Source of the DNA: Streptosporangiaceae bacterium
Lineage (GTDB): Bacteria; Actinomycetota; Actinomycetes; Streptosporangiales; Streptosporangiaceae
NCBI GenBank assembly: GCA_025964715.1
Contig: JAOPYH010000236.1
Coordinates: 1 to 64,000 of the forward strand
Direction: 5' to 3'
DNA: 64,000 nucleotides
The notes beneath the pieces are model-generated. The model was not told where the DNA came from and did not search any database. It worked only from the letters and a program-made list of their open reading frames with translations. The translations under genes were made by a program, and so were the position numbers. Of this stretch, positions 28,019 to 37,657 are shown in pieces. Numbering within the stretch: position 1 is the first letter of the stretch; each line of letters opens with the position of its first letter.

Positions 28019-28080
28019 GGCCCGGCTCCCAGCTAGATGTTATTTGCCGCCACGGTAGAAACCCCCCCCACATCGGCGGC

Positions 28081-29433
28081 TTAGCGCCGGGTTAGCCGGG
28101 CTTTACCTTCCAGATCTTCGTGTCCGGCGGAGGTCATCGCGCTTTCGCCCAAGGCCGCTGCCGATCGCTGTCCCTTGTCCGGGAGAGGAGGCGGAGCGAG
28201 GCGGCCGCAACGGTGCAGCGCGAGCAGGGCCAGCGCGCAGCCCGCGCCGGTCGCCGACAACGCCGCCCAGGGCAGCCAGGTCAATCCGGCCCGCGCCGCG
28301 CCGTCCCACACGTCACCGGTCAGCACGCTGCCCGCGGTCACCGCGACGCCGGACACGGTGGTGTAGAGCCCGTAGTGCGTGGCGATCAGCCGGCCGCGGG
28401 CCAGCGTGACGATGCCATCCATCTCGTACGGCGAGATCAGCACCATTCCGAGGGACAGCAGCGCGGCGGCCGCGAGGATCGGGGCGATGCCGAGGATCTC
28501 GCCGACCTCCTCGGGGCCGAAGGCGACGGCGTGCGGCTCCGCGTCGGCCATGAGCGGCAGGAAGGCCACGGCCATGACCGCGAGACCCGCCACGAGGGCT
28601 CCCGTGGGACCGATCCGCCGCCGCGTCCACGCCGTGATCGGCGACTGACCGAGGATCACGACCGCCGCGGACACCGCGAACATCTCGCTCAGCCCGGTGG
28701 TGTCCTCGTTACCGAGGGCACGGTGCATCGCCAGCGGGAGCGCCAGGTAGACCTGGAAGGACAGCAGGTAGGCCCCGCTCATCACCCCGGCATAAGCCCA
28801 GAACCGGCGGTTGCCCAGCACGGTCCGCCACCCCGCACCCCGGTGGCCGCTCGCCCGGGCCGTGTCGGGTGGAAGCGCGCGGGACTGCAGCAGGGTCAGC
28901 AGGAGGAAGGTCCCGGCCGCGACGGCGGCCACGAGCCCGAAGTCGATGGGGATCAGTGCCACGCCGATCAGCGGACCCAGCAGCAGACCCGTCTGCCCGG
29001 CCACGTTGAACAGCGCGAACGCCTCGGCTCGGCGTTCTCCGGCCGCGGTGGCGAGATAGCCTCGGACTCCGGGATCGAACAGTGCGCCCGCGAAGCCGGT
29101 GGCGGTCGCTCCCGCCACCAGTACCGGGAGAGTGCCGGCCCACCCGAGCAGCGCGAATCCGAGGGTACGAAGGCCGCATCCGGCGACAATGGCCCTCTTG
29201 TAGCCGAATCGATCCGCCAAACCGCCGCCTGCCAGGCATAATCCGCGTTGACCGGCGTTGCGTACGCCCATCACCAGCCCCACCGCCGCCGCGCCCAGTC
29301 CCAGGGTGTGGGTCAGATGACCGGCGAGGTACGGCATCAGCATGTTGAAGCCCAGTTTGACGGTGAACTGGTTGACCAGCAGGAGCTGAACGCGCCGGTC
29401 GAAGGAACGTGCCTGACGCCACAGCTTCCTCAT
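28081..29433 (-). CDS. MFS transporter
   Basis: 450 aa, 12-TM pattern; GLADRFGYKRAIVAG loop motif. Confidence 0.92.
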   Translation of the reverse strand: MRKLWRQARSFDRRVQLLLVNQFTVKLGFNMLMPYLAGHLTHTLGLGAAAVGLVMGVRNAGQRGLCLAGGGLADRFGYKRAIVAGCGLRTLGFALLGWAGTLPVLVAGATATGFAGALFDPGVRGYLATAAGERRAEAFALFNVAGQTGLLLGPLIGVALIPIDFGLVAAVAAGTFLLLTLLQSRALPPDTARASGHRGAGWRTVLGNRRFWAYAGVMSGAYLLSFQVYLALPLAMHRALGNEDTTGLSEMFAVSAAVVILGQSPITAWTRRRIGPTGALVAGLAVMAVAFLPLMADAEPHAVAFGPEEVGEILGIAPILAAAALLSLGMVLISPYEMDGIVTLARGRLIATHYGLYTTVSGVAVTAGSVLTGDVWDGAARAGLTWLPWAALSATGAGCALALLALHRCGRLAPPPLPDKGQRSAAALGESAMTSAGHEDLEGKARLTRR

Positions 29434-29539
29434 GTGAGCTCCGCCGGGGACAACGGAACGTCGGTCTGCGTTGTGTGCATGGGGCAGTGCTCCCGAGCGG
29501 TAGGACGCCTCGGCGTGAGGTCGCCATGGGTGACGAGAT

Positions 29540-29556
29540 GACTACCGAACGTAGTC
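29540..29556. promoter_or_regulatory. Perfect dyad GACTAC-N5-GTAGTC
   Basis: gactaccgaacgtagtc read directly in the MFS/PAP2 intergenic region. Confidence 0.4.
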
Positions 29557-29624
29557 GCGCGAGGGTGAGTGAAGGCTCATCGCCGAGTTAGCGGTTCCCT
29601 TACCTGGAAAAGTGAGGAGCTGAT

Positions 29625-29642
29625 TTCTACGTTCATGTAGAA
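29625..29642. promoter_or_regulatory. Perfect dyad TTCTAC-N6-GTAGAA
   Basis: ttctacgttcatgtagaa read directly ~100 bp upstream of the PAP2 gene. Confidence 0.45.
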
Positions 29643-29742
29643 TTTCGTCACGGTTTCGGCGGCGTTGACCCGGACCGTGGGCAGATGCGCGCGCGGATGA
29701 GACGCGCGTACAAATGATCAGCCGTACCTTAGGGGGCGCTTC

Positions 29743-30342
29743 ATGGTGACCGTGGCCAATGACCTAGCCGGACCGGTTGGAGCGCATAGCACGCAGTTCG
29801 ACGACGGCGCCTATCAGGCGATGGTCGGACTGGCCCGGCATACGGCCTCACTGAACGGATTCATCAACTGGTGGAGCGACTACGGAATCGCTCTCTTCCT
29901 CGTGCTCGCGGCGGTGTGGGCGTGGCGGGCGCGCGGCAGGGGCATGGCCGCGCAGGCTTCGGTGCTCTGGGTGCCCGGGGCGATGGTGACCGCCTTCGTG
30001 ATCAGTGCGCTGATCAAGCTCGCGATCAGTGAGCAGCGCCCCTGCCGGGTCATCCCGGTCGGCCATATCGTCGCGGTCTGTCCCGGCGCCGTCGACTACT
30101 CGTTCCCGAGCAACCATTCGGTGCTCGCCGGGGCCGCCGCCCTCGCGGTATGGGGGCTCGACCGCCGGCTGGGGATCATCGCCGTTCTCAACGCGGTGTT
30201 CATCGCCTTCTCCCGCGTCTACATCGGTGTGCACTACCCGCACGACGTGGTGGCGGGTCTCCTGCTCGGCAGCCTGGTCGCCTGGATGGGGTGGCGGATC
30301 CTCCGTGCCATCACGGTCCGGCGAGCGGCCGTGGCACACTGA
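29743..30342 (+). CDS. PAP2 family phosphatase
   Basis: KLAISEQRP, PSNHS, SRVYIGVHYPHDV phosphatase motifs. Confidence 0.93.
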   Translation: MVTVANDLAGPVGAHSTQFDDGAYQAMVGLARHTASLNGFINWWSDYGIALFLVLAAVWAWRARGRGMAAQASVLWVPGAMVTAFVISALIKLAISEQRPCRVIPVGHIVAVCPGAVDYSFPSNHSVLAGAAALAVWGLDRRLGIIAVLNAVFIAFSRVYIGVHYPHDVVAGLLLGSLVAWMGWRILRAITVRRAAVAH

Positions 30343-30388
30343 CCCTCAAGACCGGGGTCAACAACGACATGTTGCGAGGAAAGCTGCC

Positions 30389-30760
30389 ATGGCGGGCAAT
30401 AGCCGACAGCGTGCGGCAGGCGTGCTCAGGTCCGAGGTCATGGCGGTGCTGCACCAAGCCGGCCGGGCGCTGACCCCAGGGGACGTGCAGCAGCACCTGG
30501 GCGGCGACCTGGCGTACACCACCGTGGTGACGATCCTGTCCCGGCTGCACGCGAGCGGTCTGCTGGTCCGTAGCAAGGTCGGGCGCTCCTACACCTACGC
30601 TCCGGTGTCGGACGAGCCCGGCCTGGCGGCCCGGCGAATGCGCCAGGTCATGGAGCGCGAGCCCGACCCGGACGTGGTGCTGGCCCGGTTCGTGGACGCC
30701 CTCTCCGATCGGGACGAGCGGTTGCTCCGGGAGCTGCTCGAAGACCGCGATGGTGACTGA
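30389..30760 (+). CDS. BlaI/MecI-family transcriptional repressor
   Basis: VLRSEVMAVLHQAGRALTPGDVQQHLGGDLAYTTVVTILSRLHASGLLVRSKVGRSYTYAP. Confidence 0.92.
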   Translation: MAGNSRQRAAGVLRSEVMAVLHQAGRALTPGDVQQHLGGDLAYTTVVTILSRLHASGLLVRSKVGRSYTYAPVSDEPGLAARRMRQVMEREPDPDVVLARFVDALSDRDERLLRELLEDRDGD

Positions 30761-31784
30761 GCGGCTTCTCGCGGAGATCAGGGTGGACCTGGACGGGGTC
30801 CTTCCTCTGGTGCTTCCGCTCATCGCCGCATGGGCCGCTCGCCCCCTGTCGGAGCGGCTGCCTCCTCGTACGGCCACGTGGGTCCTCACGGCGGTGGCGA
30901 CGGGCCTCGCGGTGACCGGGGCCATCGCGCTGGCCGTGCCGGTCCTCGGCGGGGCTCTCCGGCTCCCGGACGTGGCCGCCCTGGGGCATCTGTCGCCCCG
31001 GACGCTGCGCCATGCCGAGCTCTCCAACGGCCTGCTGGCCTGCACCTCGGGCATGGTCCTCGCCGCGAGTCTCGGCGCGGCGATGTGCGCCGCACTCCGC
31101 CAGGCACGGGCGCTGCTGGGGGCCCGCCGTGCCGCGCGGGCACTGCCCGGCGCCGGAGTCCTTGCCGTGATAGACGACGACTCGGTTGAGGCCTTCGCCT
31201 TGCCCGGGCGCCCCGGACGGGTGGTCGTCTCGGCCGGCATGCTGGCCGTCCTGGACCCCGCGGAACGGCGTGCCCTGCTGGCGCACGAGCATGCCCACCT
31301 CGACGGCCACCACCATCTGTTCCGCGCGGCCGTCCGGGTGGCCGTCGCGGCCAACCCGCTGCTCTGGCCGCTCAAGCAGGCCATCGGCTACACGACCGAG
31401 CGGTGGGCCGACGAACACGCCGCGGCGGTGGTCGGTGACCGCCGCCGGGCGGCGCAGGCCATCGGCAAGGCGGCACTCGCCCACGGCCGCAGGCCGAGCC
31501 CGCGCCATGCCGGCGCGCTGGGCATCGGCTCCGCACCGGCCTGGATGGCCTCGTGGGCCGGCCCGGCGGGAAGGGGCTGGGCGGGAAGGGGCTGGGTGCG
31601 GACGGGACCAGTGCCGCGCCGGGTGGCCGCGCTCCTGCGCCCCGCTCCGCCGCGGCGCGCCGGGCTGGCCGTGGTCACCGTCGCGCTGCTGCTGACGTCG
31701 GTCGTGGCGGTGCACGACGGAGCGGCGGATCTGCACCAGCTGATCGAGCACGCCCAGGTTCACCGGCTCGGCCGCTCCGGTTAG
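30750..31784 (+). CDS. M56/M48-type membrane metallopeptidase (BlaR1 protease-domain-like)
   Basis: LLAHEHAHLDGHHHLF HExxH; overlaps BlaI gene; no penicillin-sensor domain visible. Confidence 0.9.
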   Translation: MVTERLLAEIRVDLDGVLPLVLPLIAAWAARPLSERLPPRTATWVLTAVATGLAVTGAIALAVPVLGGALRLPDVAALGHLSPRTLRHAELSNGLLACTSGMVLAASLGAAMCAALRQARALLGARRAARALPGAGVLAVIDDDSVEAFALPGRPGRVVVSAGMLAVLDPAERRALLAHEHAHLDGHHHLFRAAVRVAVAANPLLWPLKQAIGYTTERWADEHAAAVVGDRRRAAQAIGKAALAHGRRPSPRHAGALGIGSAPAWMASWAGPAGRGWAGRGWVRTGPVPRRVAALLRPAPPRRAGLAVVTVALLLTSVVAVHDGAADLHQLIEHAQVHRLGRSG

Positions 31785-33214
31785 CCCCGGCGAGCGGACA
31801 CCGCGGGATCCTCTTGTTCCGCGCTCGGGTCGGTGGCCGGCAGCAACAGCGTGAAGATCGGCGGCGCCGGGCGCCGCAGCACCAGACGCCCACCCTCGGC
31901 CTCGGCGAGTGAGCGGGCCAGGGCGAGCCCGATGCCGTGGCCGTTTCCGTTGGAGCTGCGGCGCAGGAAGATGTCCTCACTGTCGGCCACCCCGGGCCCC
32001 TCATCCGACACGTCGATGGCCAGCCCGGATCCCACGTCCCCGGCCTCGACGGTGATGCGGCCGTCGCCATGGGTCGCGGCGTTGTGGACCAGAACGTCGA
32101 GGATCTGCTTGATCGCCGATGGGACCGAATGTACCTCGGGAAGGGGATGCTGGACCGCGATGGTCAGCGGCCGGCCGGCCGCGGCCAGCGAGCCATGCCA
32201 GCGGTCCCGGAGATCCTCGAGGAGCGCGGCGGTGTCGAGCCGCTGACGCTCGGGGCCGGCGTCGCGGGCGAGGCGGAGCAGGTCGTCGATGATGTCCTGC
32301 AGGTGTTCGCCCCGCTCGACCGCCGTCCTGATGGTGGCACTCAAATCGGCGCCGGGTCGCTCCAGCGCCGATTCGAGCCCGAGCAGCAACCCGGTCAGCG
32401 GTGTGCGGAGCTGATGGGAGACGTCCGCGCTGAACGCGCGTTCACGGTCGAGCACCGACCCGAGGCGCCGCGCGGTGGCCTCGAGCGCCACCTCGGCCGC
32501 CTGCACCTCGCGGATCCCGGACGCATTGGCCCTGATGGTGAAGTCGCCCTCGCCGAGGTCCTGAGCAGCCCGGGTGAGCCGTTCCAGGGGCCCGGCGAGC
32601 CGGCCCGCCTGGTGGCGGGCCAGCGCGGCCCCCAGCAACATGACCGTCAGCGCCAGCGCGGCCATCAGCAGCCATGCCTGCCGGGTCCGCTCGGTGACGA
32701 CGTGGGCGGGCATGGCCACCCGGACGATCGCCCTGGGGTGGTCGTCGCTGGGGATGGGGGCCGACACGGCGAGCGCGCCATGCTCGATGGCCTGATGGAC
32801 CCGGCCGTCGGCCGCGTCTCGCGCCGCCTCGGAGCGGGCCGGCCCGTCTCCGGTGATGCGGTCGCCCCGGGCCCGGTAGATGCCCACCGTGAGCTTGGGG
32901 TGCAGTCCCTTCGGGAGGCGTACGGGACGCGGATGAGTCGCTTCGTCGTCCGGCGCCGCGGCGGCGACCCGGGTGGCGTCCCGCTCGAGCGCCGTGACGG
33001 CCTCGCCGCGGTAGAGCCGCTGGACGACGAGGCCGAGTGGAATCGCGAACAGGACTACGGCCAGAGCGGTGATTCCGGCGATGGTCGTGCGGAGTTGCCT
33101 CCGCAACGGGGTGCCTCGTGTCGCTGAGGTGGTGCGCGGTGGTGCCGCGCCGGGTGATGTGCCGCCAGATGGTGTCGTGCGTGAGCGCCGGATCACAATG
33201 CGAGCCTCCCCCAT
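31781..33214 (-). CDS. Two-component sensor histidine kinase
   Basis: FSADVSHQLRTPLTGLLLGLE H-box, HAMP-like RLAGPLERLTRAAQDLGEGDF, DEGPGVADSEDIF; stop codons overlap convergent M56 gene. Confidence 0.95.
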   Translation of the reverse strand: MGEARIVIRRSRTTPSGGTSPGAAPPRTTSATRGTPLRRQLRTTIAGITALAVVLFAIPLGLVVQRLYRGEAVTALERDATRVAAAAPDDEATHPRPVRLPKGLHPKLTVGIYRARGDRITGDGPARSEAARDAADGRVHQAIEHGALAVSAPIPSDDHPRAIVRVAMPAHVVTERTRQAWLLMAALALTVMLLGAALARHQAGRLAGPLERLTRAAQDLGEGDFTIRANASGIREVQAAEVALEATARRLGSVLDRERAFSADVSHQLRTPLTGLLLGLESALERPGADLSATIRTAVERGEHLQDIIDDLLRLARDAGPERQRLDTAALLEDLRDRWHGSLAAAGRPLTIAVQHPLPEVHSVPSAIKQILDVLVHNAATHGDGRITVEAGDVGSGLAIDVSDEGPGVADSEDIFLRRSSNGNGHGIGLALARSLAEAEGGRLVLRRPAPPIFTLLLPATDPSAEQEDPAVSARRG

Positions 33215-33323
33215 GCAGGGTAAGCGCGAGCGTAACCGGACAGAGCCCGGCCGAGGGCCCCGCGCGGTGACATTGCGAGGTGGGTGAACGGGCCGCTTAC
33301 CTGGCCCTGTCTACGATCGGGGC

Positions 33324-34010
33324 ATGGCAGGAGCGCATGTACTGGTGGTGGAGGACGATGAGGCGATCGGCACCGAGCTGACCGAGGCGCTGATCGGCCA
33401 GGGGTACGAGGCCGGGTGGGCCGCGACCGGGGAGGAGGCCCTGCGGCTCGCGGCGCGGCAGTCCCCGGAGCTGATCCTGCTCGACCTGGGACTGCCGGAC
33501 ATCGACGGCGTGACGCTGTGCCGGCGGCTGCGCAGCAGCCTGCTGGACACGATCATCGTGGTGCTGACGGCACGAACGCTGGAGTTCGAGGTGGTGGTCG
33601 CGCTCGATGCCGGCGCGGACGACTATCTCACCAAGCCCTTCCGGCTGACCGAGCTGATGGCCCGGCTCCGGGCCCATCTGCGCCGCAGCGCCGCGCGGCC
33701 GGACGAGCGGTTCGTCACGGTGGGGCGGTTGCGCCTCGACCTGGCCGCGCGGAGGGCGACGATCGACGACGCCGAGGTGGTGCTGCGGCCCAAGGAGTTC
33801 GACCTCCTGGCCTGTCTCGCGGGCCGGGCCGGGCAGGTCGTGACACGAGAGGACCTCATCGACGAGGTGTGGGACGTGAACTGGTTCGGTCCTACGAAGA
33901 CCCTCGACGTCCATGTCTCGGCGCTGCGCCGCAAGCTCGGCCAGCACGGGGAGGGAGCCTTCCGGATCACGACCCTGCGCGGCCGCGGCTATCGCTACGA
34001 GGCCGGCTGA
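33324..34010 (+). CDS. OmpR-family response regulator
   Basis: Receiver VVEDDEAIG...ILLDLGLPDIDGVTLCRRLR...KPFRLTELMARLRAH; winged helix VTREDLIDEVWDVNW...RGRGYRYEA. Confidence 0.96.
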   Translation: MAGAHVLVVEDDEAIGTELTEALIGQGYEAGWAATGEEALRLAARQSPELILLDLGLPDIDGVTLCRRLRSSLLDTIIVVLTARTLEFEVVVALDAGADDYLTKPFRLTELMARLRAHLRRSAARPDERFVTVGRLRLDLAARRATIDDAEVVLRPKEFDLLACLAGRAGQVVTREDLIDEVWDVNWFGPTKTLDVHVSALRRKLGQHGEGAFRITTLRGRGYRYEAG

Positions 34011-34040
34011 CCGCGGGCCGGGAGAGGTCGCGGCGCGGGT

Positions 34041-34068
34041 GCGGAGCGCGCCCAGGGACGCGCTCCGC
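34041..34068. terminator. Hairpin terminator between convergent genes
   Basis: 10-bp perfect stem GCGGAGCGCG / CGCGCTCCGC, 8-nt loop, after the response-regulator stop. Confidence 0.7.
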
Positions 34069-34136
34069 GTGCCATGCCGGTGCACACCGCACACCGCGCT
34101 CGCTGGCCTTACCTGTCGACCGCGCTCTCTTTGCCC

Positions 34137-34550
34137 TTACTTCTTTACCGTGATGCCGCCGGGGACATCGCACCGATTGACACCGTCAGTGATCCAGACC
34201 GGATGACGTCCCGGTGGCTGGGAAACGGTAAAAGCCATCCGGACGTGGCCATTCTTGTCGATGCGCTGTGGCGAGTTGACCTTTGAGCCCTCGATCCACA
34301 GCTGGGCGGTTTTCCGGGGGCGAAGTCCGCTGCCGAGCGCCTGTACGTGCTCGCCCTTCCGGACATCGGCGGCCTTCAGCGAACAGGCCCGGACCGGCGC
34401 ACTCGAGTGTCTCGGAGCCCCGGCCGTCTGATCGCTGTGGCCGCTGGCCTCCGCCGCGGCGATACTGGGGAGCGCGGCCAGCGCGAGCGACGCCGGCGCG
34501 GTGAGGAGCGTGAATGTCATTACCTTGGTGCTGAGCGCTGGACGTGCCAT
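34137..34550 (-). CDS. Secreted hypothetical protein
   Basis: Signal peptide TLLTAPASLALAALPSIAAAEA; two Cys (RACSL, NRCDV). Confidence 0.75.
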   Translation of the reverse strand: MARPALSTKVMTFTLLTAPASLALAALPSIAAAEASGHSDQTAGAPRHSSAPVRACSLKAADVRKGEHVQALGSGLRPRKTAQLWIEGSKVNSPQRIDKNGHVRMAFTVSQPPGRHPVWITDGVNRCDVPGGITVKK

Positions 34551-34830
34551 TTTCGTTTCCTTCGCCTAGACAAGTAGGTTTGCTGCTCCTGTGGCTGAAT
34601 CGGGCATATAGGGTGTAATTCACCCGGACTATCGCACCTCTTTGTGGTTTCCATTCATGCCCGAAAGCGGTACACCCACTCTTGATTTCCGTGACGCGCG
34701 TAGTCAACACGCCGCCTCCCGCTGGTTAATGGCTTATTGCATTCGCTTGGCACGCGGACGACCGTTCAGCGCCCCGAACCGGACGCGGCGTTTAGCTACG
34801 GATGTAGTTACGGGCGTTCACATCGATCCG

Positions 34831-35751
34831 ATGTCACGGGGTAGGGCCAGGGCCGTGGGCAAGGGCGGCGGAGCGCCAGATCACCCCGGTGAGCTGCGCC
34901 CGCGCACCTGGTGGCAGGTGATCCGGCGCACTGTGGCGGAGTTCCGCGCGGACGACCTCATGGACTGGGCAGCGGGGCTGACGTTCTACGGCCTGCTGTC
35001 GTTGTTCCCCATGCTCATGGTCGCGGTGTCGCTCCTCAGCCTGTCAGGGACGTCGGGCACCCGGACGCTCTCGGAGAACGTACGGCATATGGCGCCAGGC
35101 CCGGTCCGGAGCACACTGACCGGCGCGATCGAGAGCTTGCGCGGCGCCGCCCCGACGGCCGGTGCCACTGCCGTCGTGGGCCTGGCCGTGGCGCTGTGGT
35201 CCGCGTCGCGTTACACCGCGGCCTTCATCCGGGCTGTGAACGCCGTCTATGAGGCGCCGGAGCGGCGGCCTGGGTGGAAGCTCGTCTGGCTGCGCGTGGG
35301 GCTGACCGCGCTCCTGGTGATCCTGGTGACCGTCAGCACTCTGGCCGTGACCTTCACCGGCGGGCTGGCGCACCGGCTCGGCCGGATGCTGGGGCTCGGC
35401 TCGGCCGTCGTGACCGCATGGAACATCCTCAAATGGCCGTTCCTCGGATTGATCATCGTCTTGGTCCTCGCGGTCCTCTACCGGGTGGCCCCGAACGTCC
35501 GGCAACCGGGCTTGCGCTGGGCCACCCCAGGCGCGGCGCTGGCGGTCCTCGTCTGGGCGATCGCCTCCGCGGGTTTCAGCGTCTACGTCTCCCACGTCGC
35601 CTCCCTCAACCGGATCTACGGGCCGCTGGCAACGGTGGTGATCTTCCTCATGTGGCTCTGGCTGTCCAATATCGCGATCCTGCTCGGCGCCGAGTTCGAC
35701 GCCGAGCTCAGGAAGGTGCGCATGGGCGCTCGTCCCGGTCAGCCGATGTAG
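34831..35751 (+). CDS. YihY/BrkB family inner membrane protein
   Basis: DLMDWAAGLTFYGLLSLFPMLMVAVSLL, LYRVAPNVRQPGLRWATPGAALAVLVWAIAS...YGPLATVVIFLMWLWLSNIAILLGAEFDAEL. Confidence 0.94.
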   Translation: MSRGRARAVGKGGGAPDHPGELRPRTWWQVIRRTVAEFRADDLMDWAAGLTFYGLLSLFPMLMVAVSLLSLSGTSGTRTLSENVRHMAPGPVRSTLTGAIESLRGAAPTAGATAVVGLAVALWSASRYTAAFIRAVNAVYEAPERRPGWKLVWLRVGLTALLVILVTVSTLAVTFTGGLAHRLGRMLGLGSAVVTAWNILKWPFLGLIIVLVLAVLYRVAPNVRQPGLRWATPGAALAVLVWAIASAGFSVYVSHVASLNRIYGPLATVVIFLMWLWLSNIAILLGAEFDAELRKVRMGARPGQPM

Positions 35752-36635
35752 CGGCGGGCCGGCGAGGTCCGCTGGGGCTCCTCCAGGAGGCGCAGGCCCT
35801 GCTCCACGTGTGCGGGCACGACCCGCCGCTCGCGGACCACCCAGGGGAGCCCTGCCAGGGCCGCGGCCACCGCCACAGCGCTGGCCCGGTCCCGTGGCAC
35901 GGAGCGAAGAACGGCCGCAGTGCGCCGTAGCGCGTCCCAGGCGGGGCGGCGCAGCCATGCCGTCCACAGGGTGTTGCGGATGCCGAGCTTGCGGCGCTGG
36001 CGGGGATCACGCAGCTTCGAGGCCGCGTGGTGCACGACCACGTCCTCTGCCCAGCACATCCACCAGCCCTGAGCGGCCAGGTCGAGGCTGAGGAGCTCTT
36101 CCTCGCCGCTGAGCCACAGCCTCGGCGAGAAGCCCCCGGCCGCGCGGAAGGCGGTGACGCGCAGCATGGAGGCTCCGGCCAGGATGCTGAGCAGGGCCGG
36201 GCCGGGCAGCCAGTCCGGCGCGGGCAACGGCGAGTGGCGGAGTTCGGGCGTGATCGGGTCCTCACCGAGATGGGGTTCGACCAGGATGCGACCCGTGACC
36301 GACGCGAGCCGGGGATGTGCGTCCAGCAGGTCGGCGGCCCGGGCCATCGCGCCCGGCTCCCACCATGTGTCGTCGTCACAGAAGGCGACATAGGCGGTCC
36401 CGACGGTTTCGACGCCCACGTTGCGTCCTACCGCGCCGAGATTGGCGGCGCTCCGGATGAGGCGCACCTCGGGATGGACCGCGGCGATGGCCTCGGCGGT
36501 GCCGTCCGCGGACCCGTTGTCCACCACGACGATGGGTGCGCCCTCCGGCAGCGCGGTCATGTGGCCGAGCGTGCGAAGGACCTCGGCCTGCCGGTTCCGA
36601 GTGATCATCACAACCGTCAGCCGGTCATCGGTCAC
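35739..36635 (-). CDS. Glycosyltransferase family 2
   Basis: VVMITRNRQAEVLRTLGHM, VVDNGSADGT, AFCDDDTWWEPGA; GTG start overlapping upstream GT2 stop by 4 bp. Confidence 0.92.
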   Translation of the reverse strand: MTDDRLTVVMITRNRQAEVLRTLGHMTALPEGAPIVVVDNGSADGTAEAIAAVHPEVRLIRSAANLGAVGRNVGVETVGTAYVAFCDDDTWWEPGAMARAADLLDAHPRLASVTGRILVEPHLGEDPITPELRHSPLPAPDWLPGPALLSILAGASMLRVTAFRAAGGFSPRLWLSGEEELLSLDLAAQGWWMCWAEDVVVHHAASKLRDPRQRRKLGIRNTLWTAWLRRPAWDALRRTAAVLRSVPRDRASAVAVAAALAGLPWVVRERRVVPAHVEQGLRLLEEPQRTSPARRYIG

Positions 36636-37543
36636 GACGACGTGGCCTCGATGAGGCGGGCCGCCTGCTCCACCGCGTACGGGAGCCTGCGGCGGCGCAG
36701 CAGTGCGGACGGCAGCCGGCGAAAGGCGCCGGCCAGCGCGGCACGGGATCCGGGGTCCTGGACACCCCGGCCCGCGAGCCGGACGGTGTCCCGCAGCGCG
36801 ATCCTCGCCGGACGGCGTAGCCATGCGGTGAGCAGGTCGTTGCGCATTTCGGTCCTGCGTCTCCAGTCCGACGGCGGCCTGATCGGCGACGGCTCGTGCA
36901 CGGCGACGGCCTCGGGGACGTAGCAGCTGCTCCAGCCGAGGGCGGCGAGATCGTAGGCCAGCAGCCGTTCCTCCCCGATGAAGAACAGCACCTCGCTGAA
37001 CCCGCCCGCCTCCAGGAACGCCCGGCGGCGTACCACCGAGGCGCAGGCGAGGAACCCCAGGACCGGCGGGCCGGGGAGACCGTCCTGCTGCCGCAGCGGT
37101 GTCGCGGCCAGTGCCTCGTTGATCGGGTCGGGTGCGCGATCGGCCCCCACCAGCGTGCGGGCGGCCAGCAGCCCCAGGCGCGGATGTCCGGCGAAGGTGC
37201 CCGCGGCGTGGCGCAGGGCGCCCGGATCCCACCACGAGTCGTCGTCGCTGAAGGCCACATAGGGCGTCACCGCCGCACGTACGCCGACGTTGCGGCCGAG
37301 CGCTCCGAGGTTCCTGCGCAGGCGCACCAGGCCGACCTCCGGGAAGCGGGCCCCTACCTCGTCGGCCGTGCCGTCCGAAGAGGCGTTGTCGACCACGATG
37401 ACCGGCGGGCTCTCCGGCAGGGCGCGGAGCCGCTCCACCGTGCGTAGCAGCTCACCACGGCGGTTCCGGGTGGCGATGACGACCGTGACGGGGATGCCGC
37501 CGGCCGGCACGGCCTCGGGTGCACTGGTCTCCGGTCCGCTCAT
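36632..37543 (-). CDS. Glycosyltransferase family 2
   Basis: VVIATRNRRGELLRTVERL, VVDNASSDGT, AFSDDDSWWDPGA; paralogous to downstream GT2. Confidence 0.92.
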   Translation of the reverse strand: MSGPETSAPEAVPAGGIPVTVVIATRNRRGELLRTVERLRALPESPPVIVVDNASSDGTADEVGARFPEVGLVRLRRNLGALGRNVGVRAAVTPYVAFSDDDSWWDPGALRHAAGTFAGHPRLGLLAARTLVGADRAPDPINEALAATPLRQQDGLPGPPVLGFLACASVVRRRAFLEAGGFSEVLFFIGEERLLAYDLAALGWSSCYVPEAVAVHEPSPIRPPSDWRRRTEMRNDLLTAWLRRPARIALRDTVRLAGRGVQDPGSRAALAGAFRRLPSALLRRRRLPYAVEQAARLIEATSS

Positions 37544-37657
37544 CTCGACCCCCAGACGCCGAGGCGGTGTGCCAGGAGGACTACCCGGCGGGCTCCGGGC
37601 GAACCTCCGAAGGACCGGCCGGGCGGTCGCCTTCGCGGTGGTAGGGGCACTCCGGCA

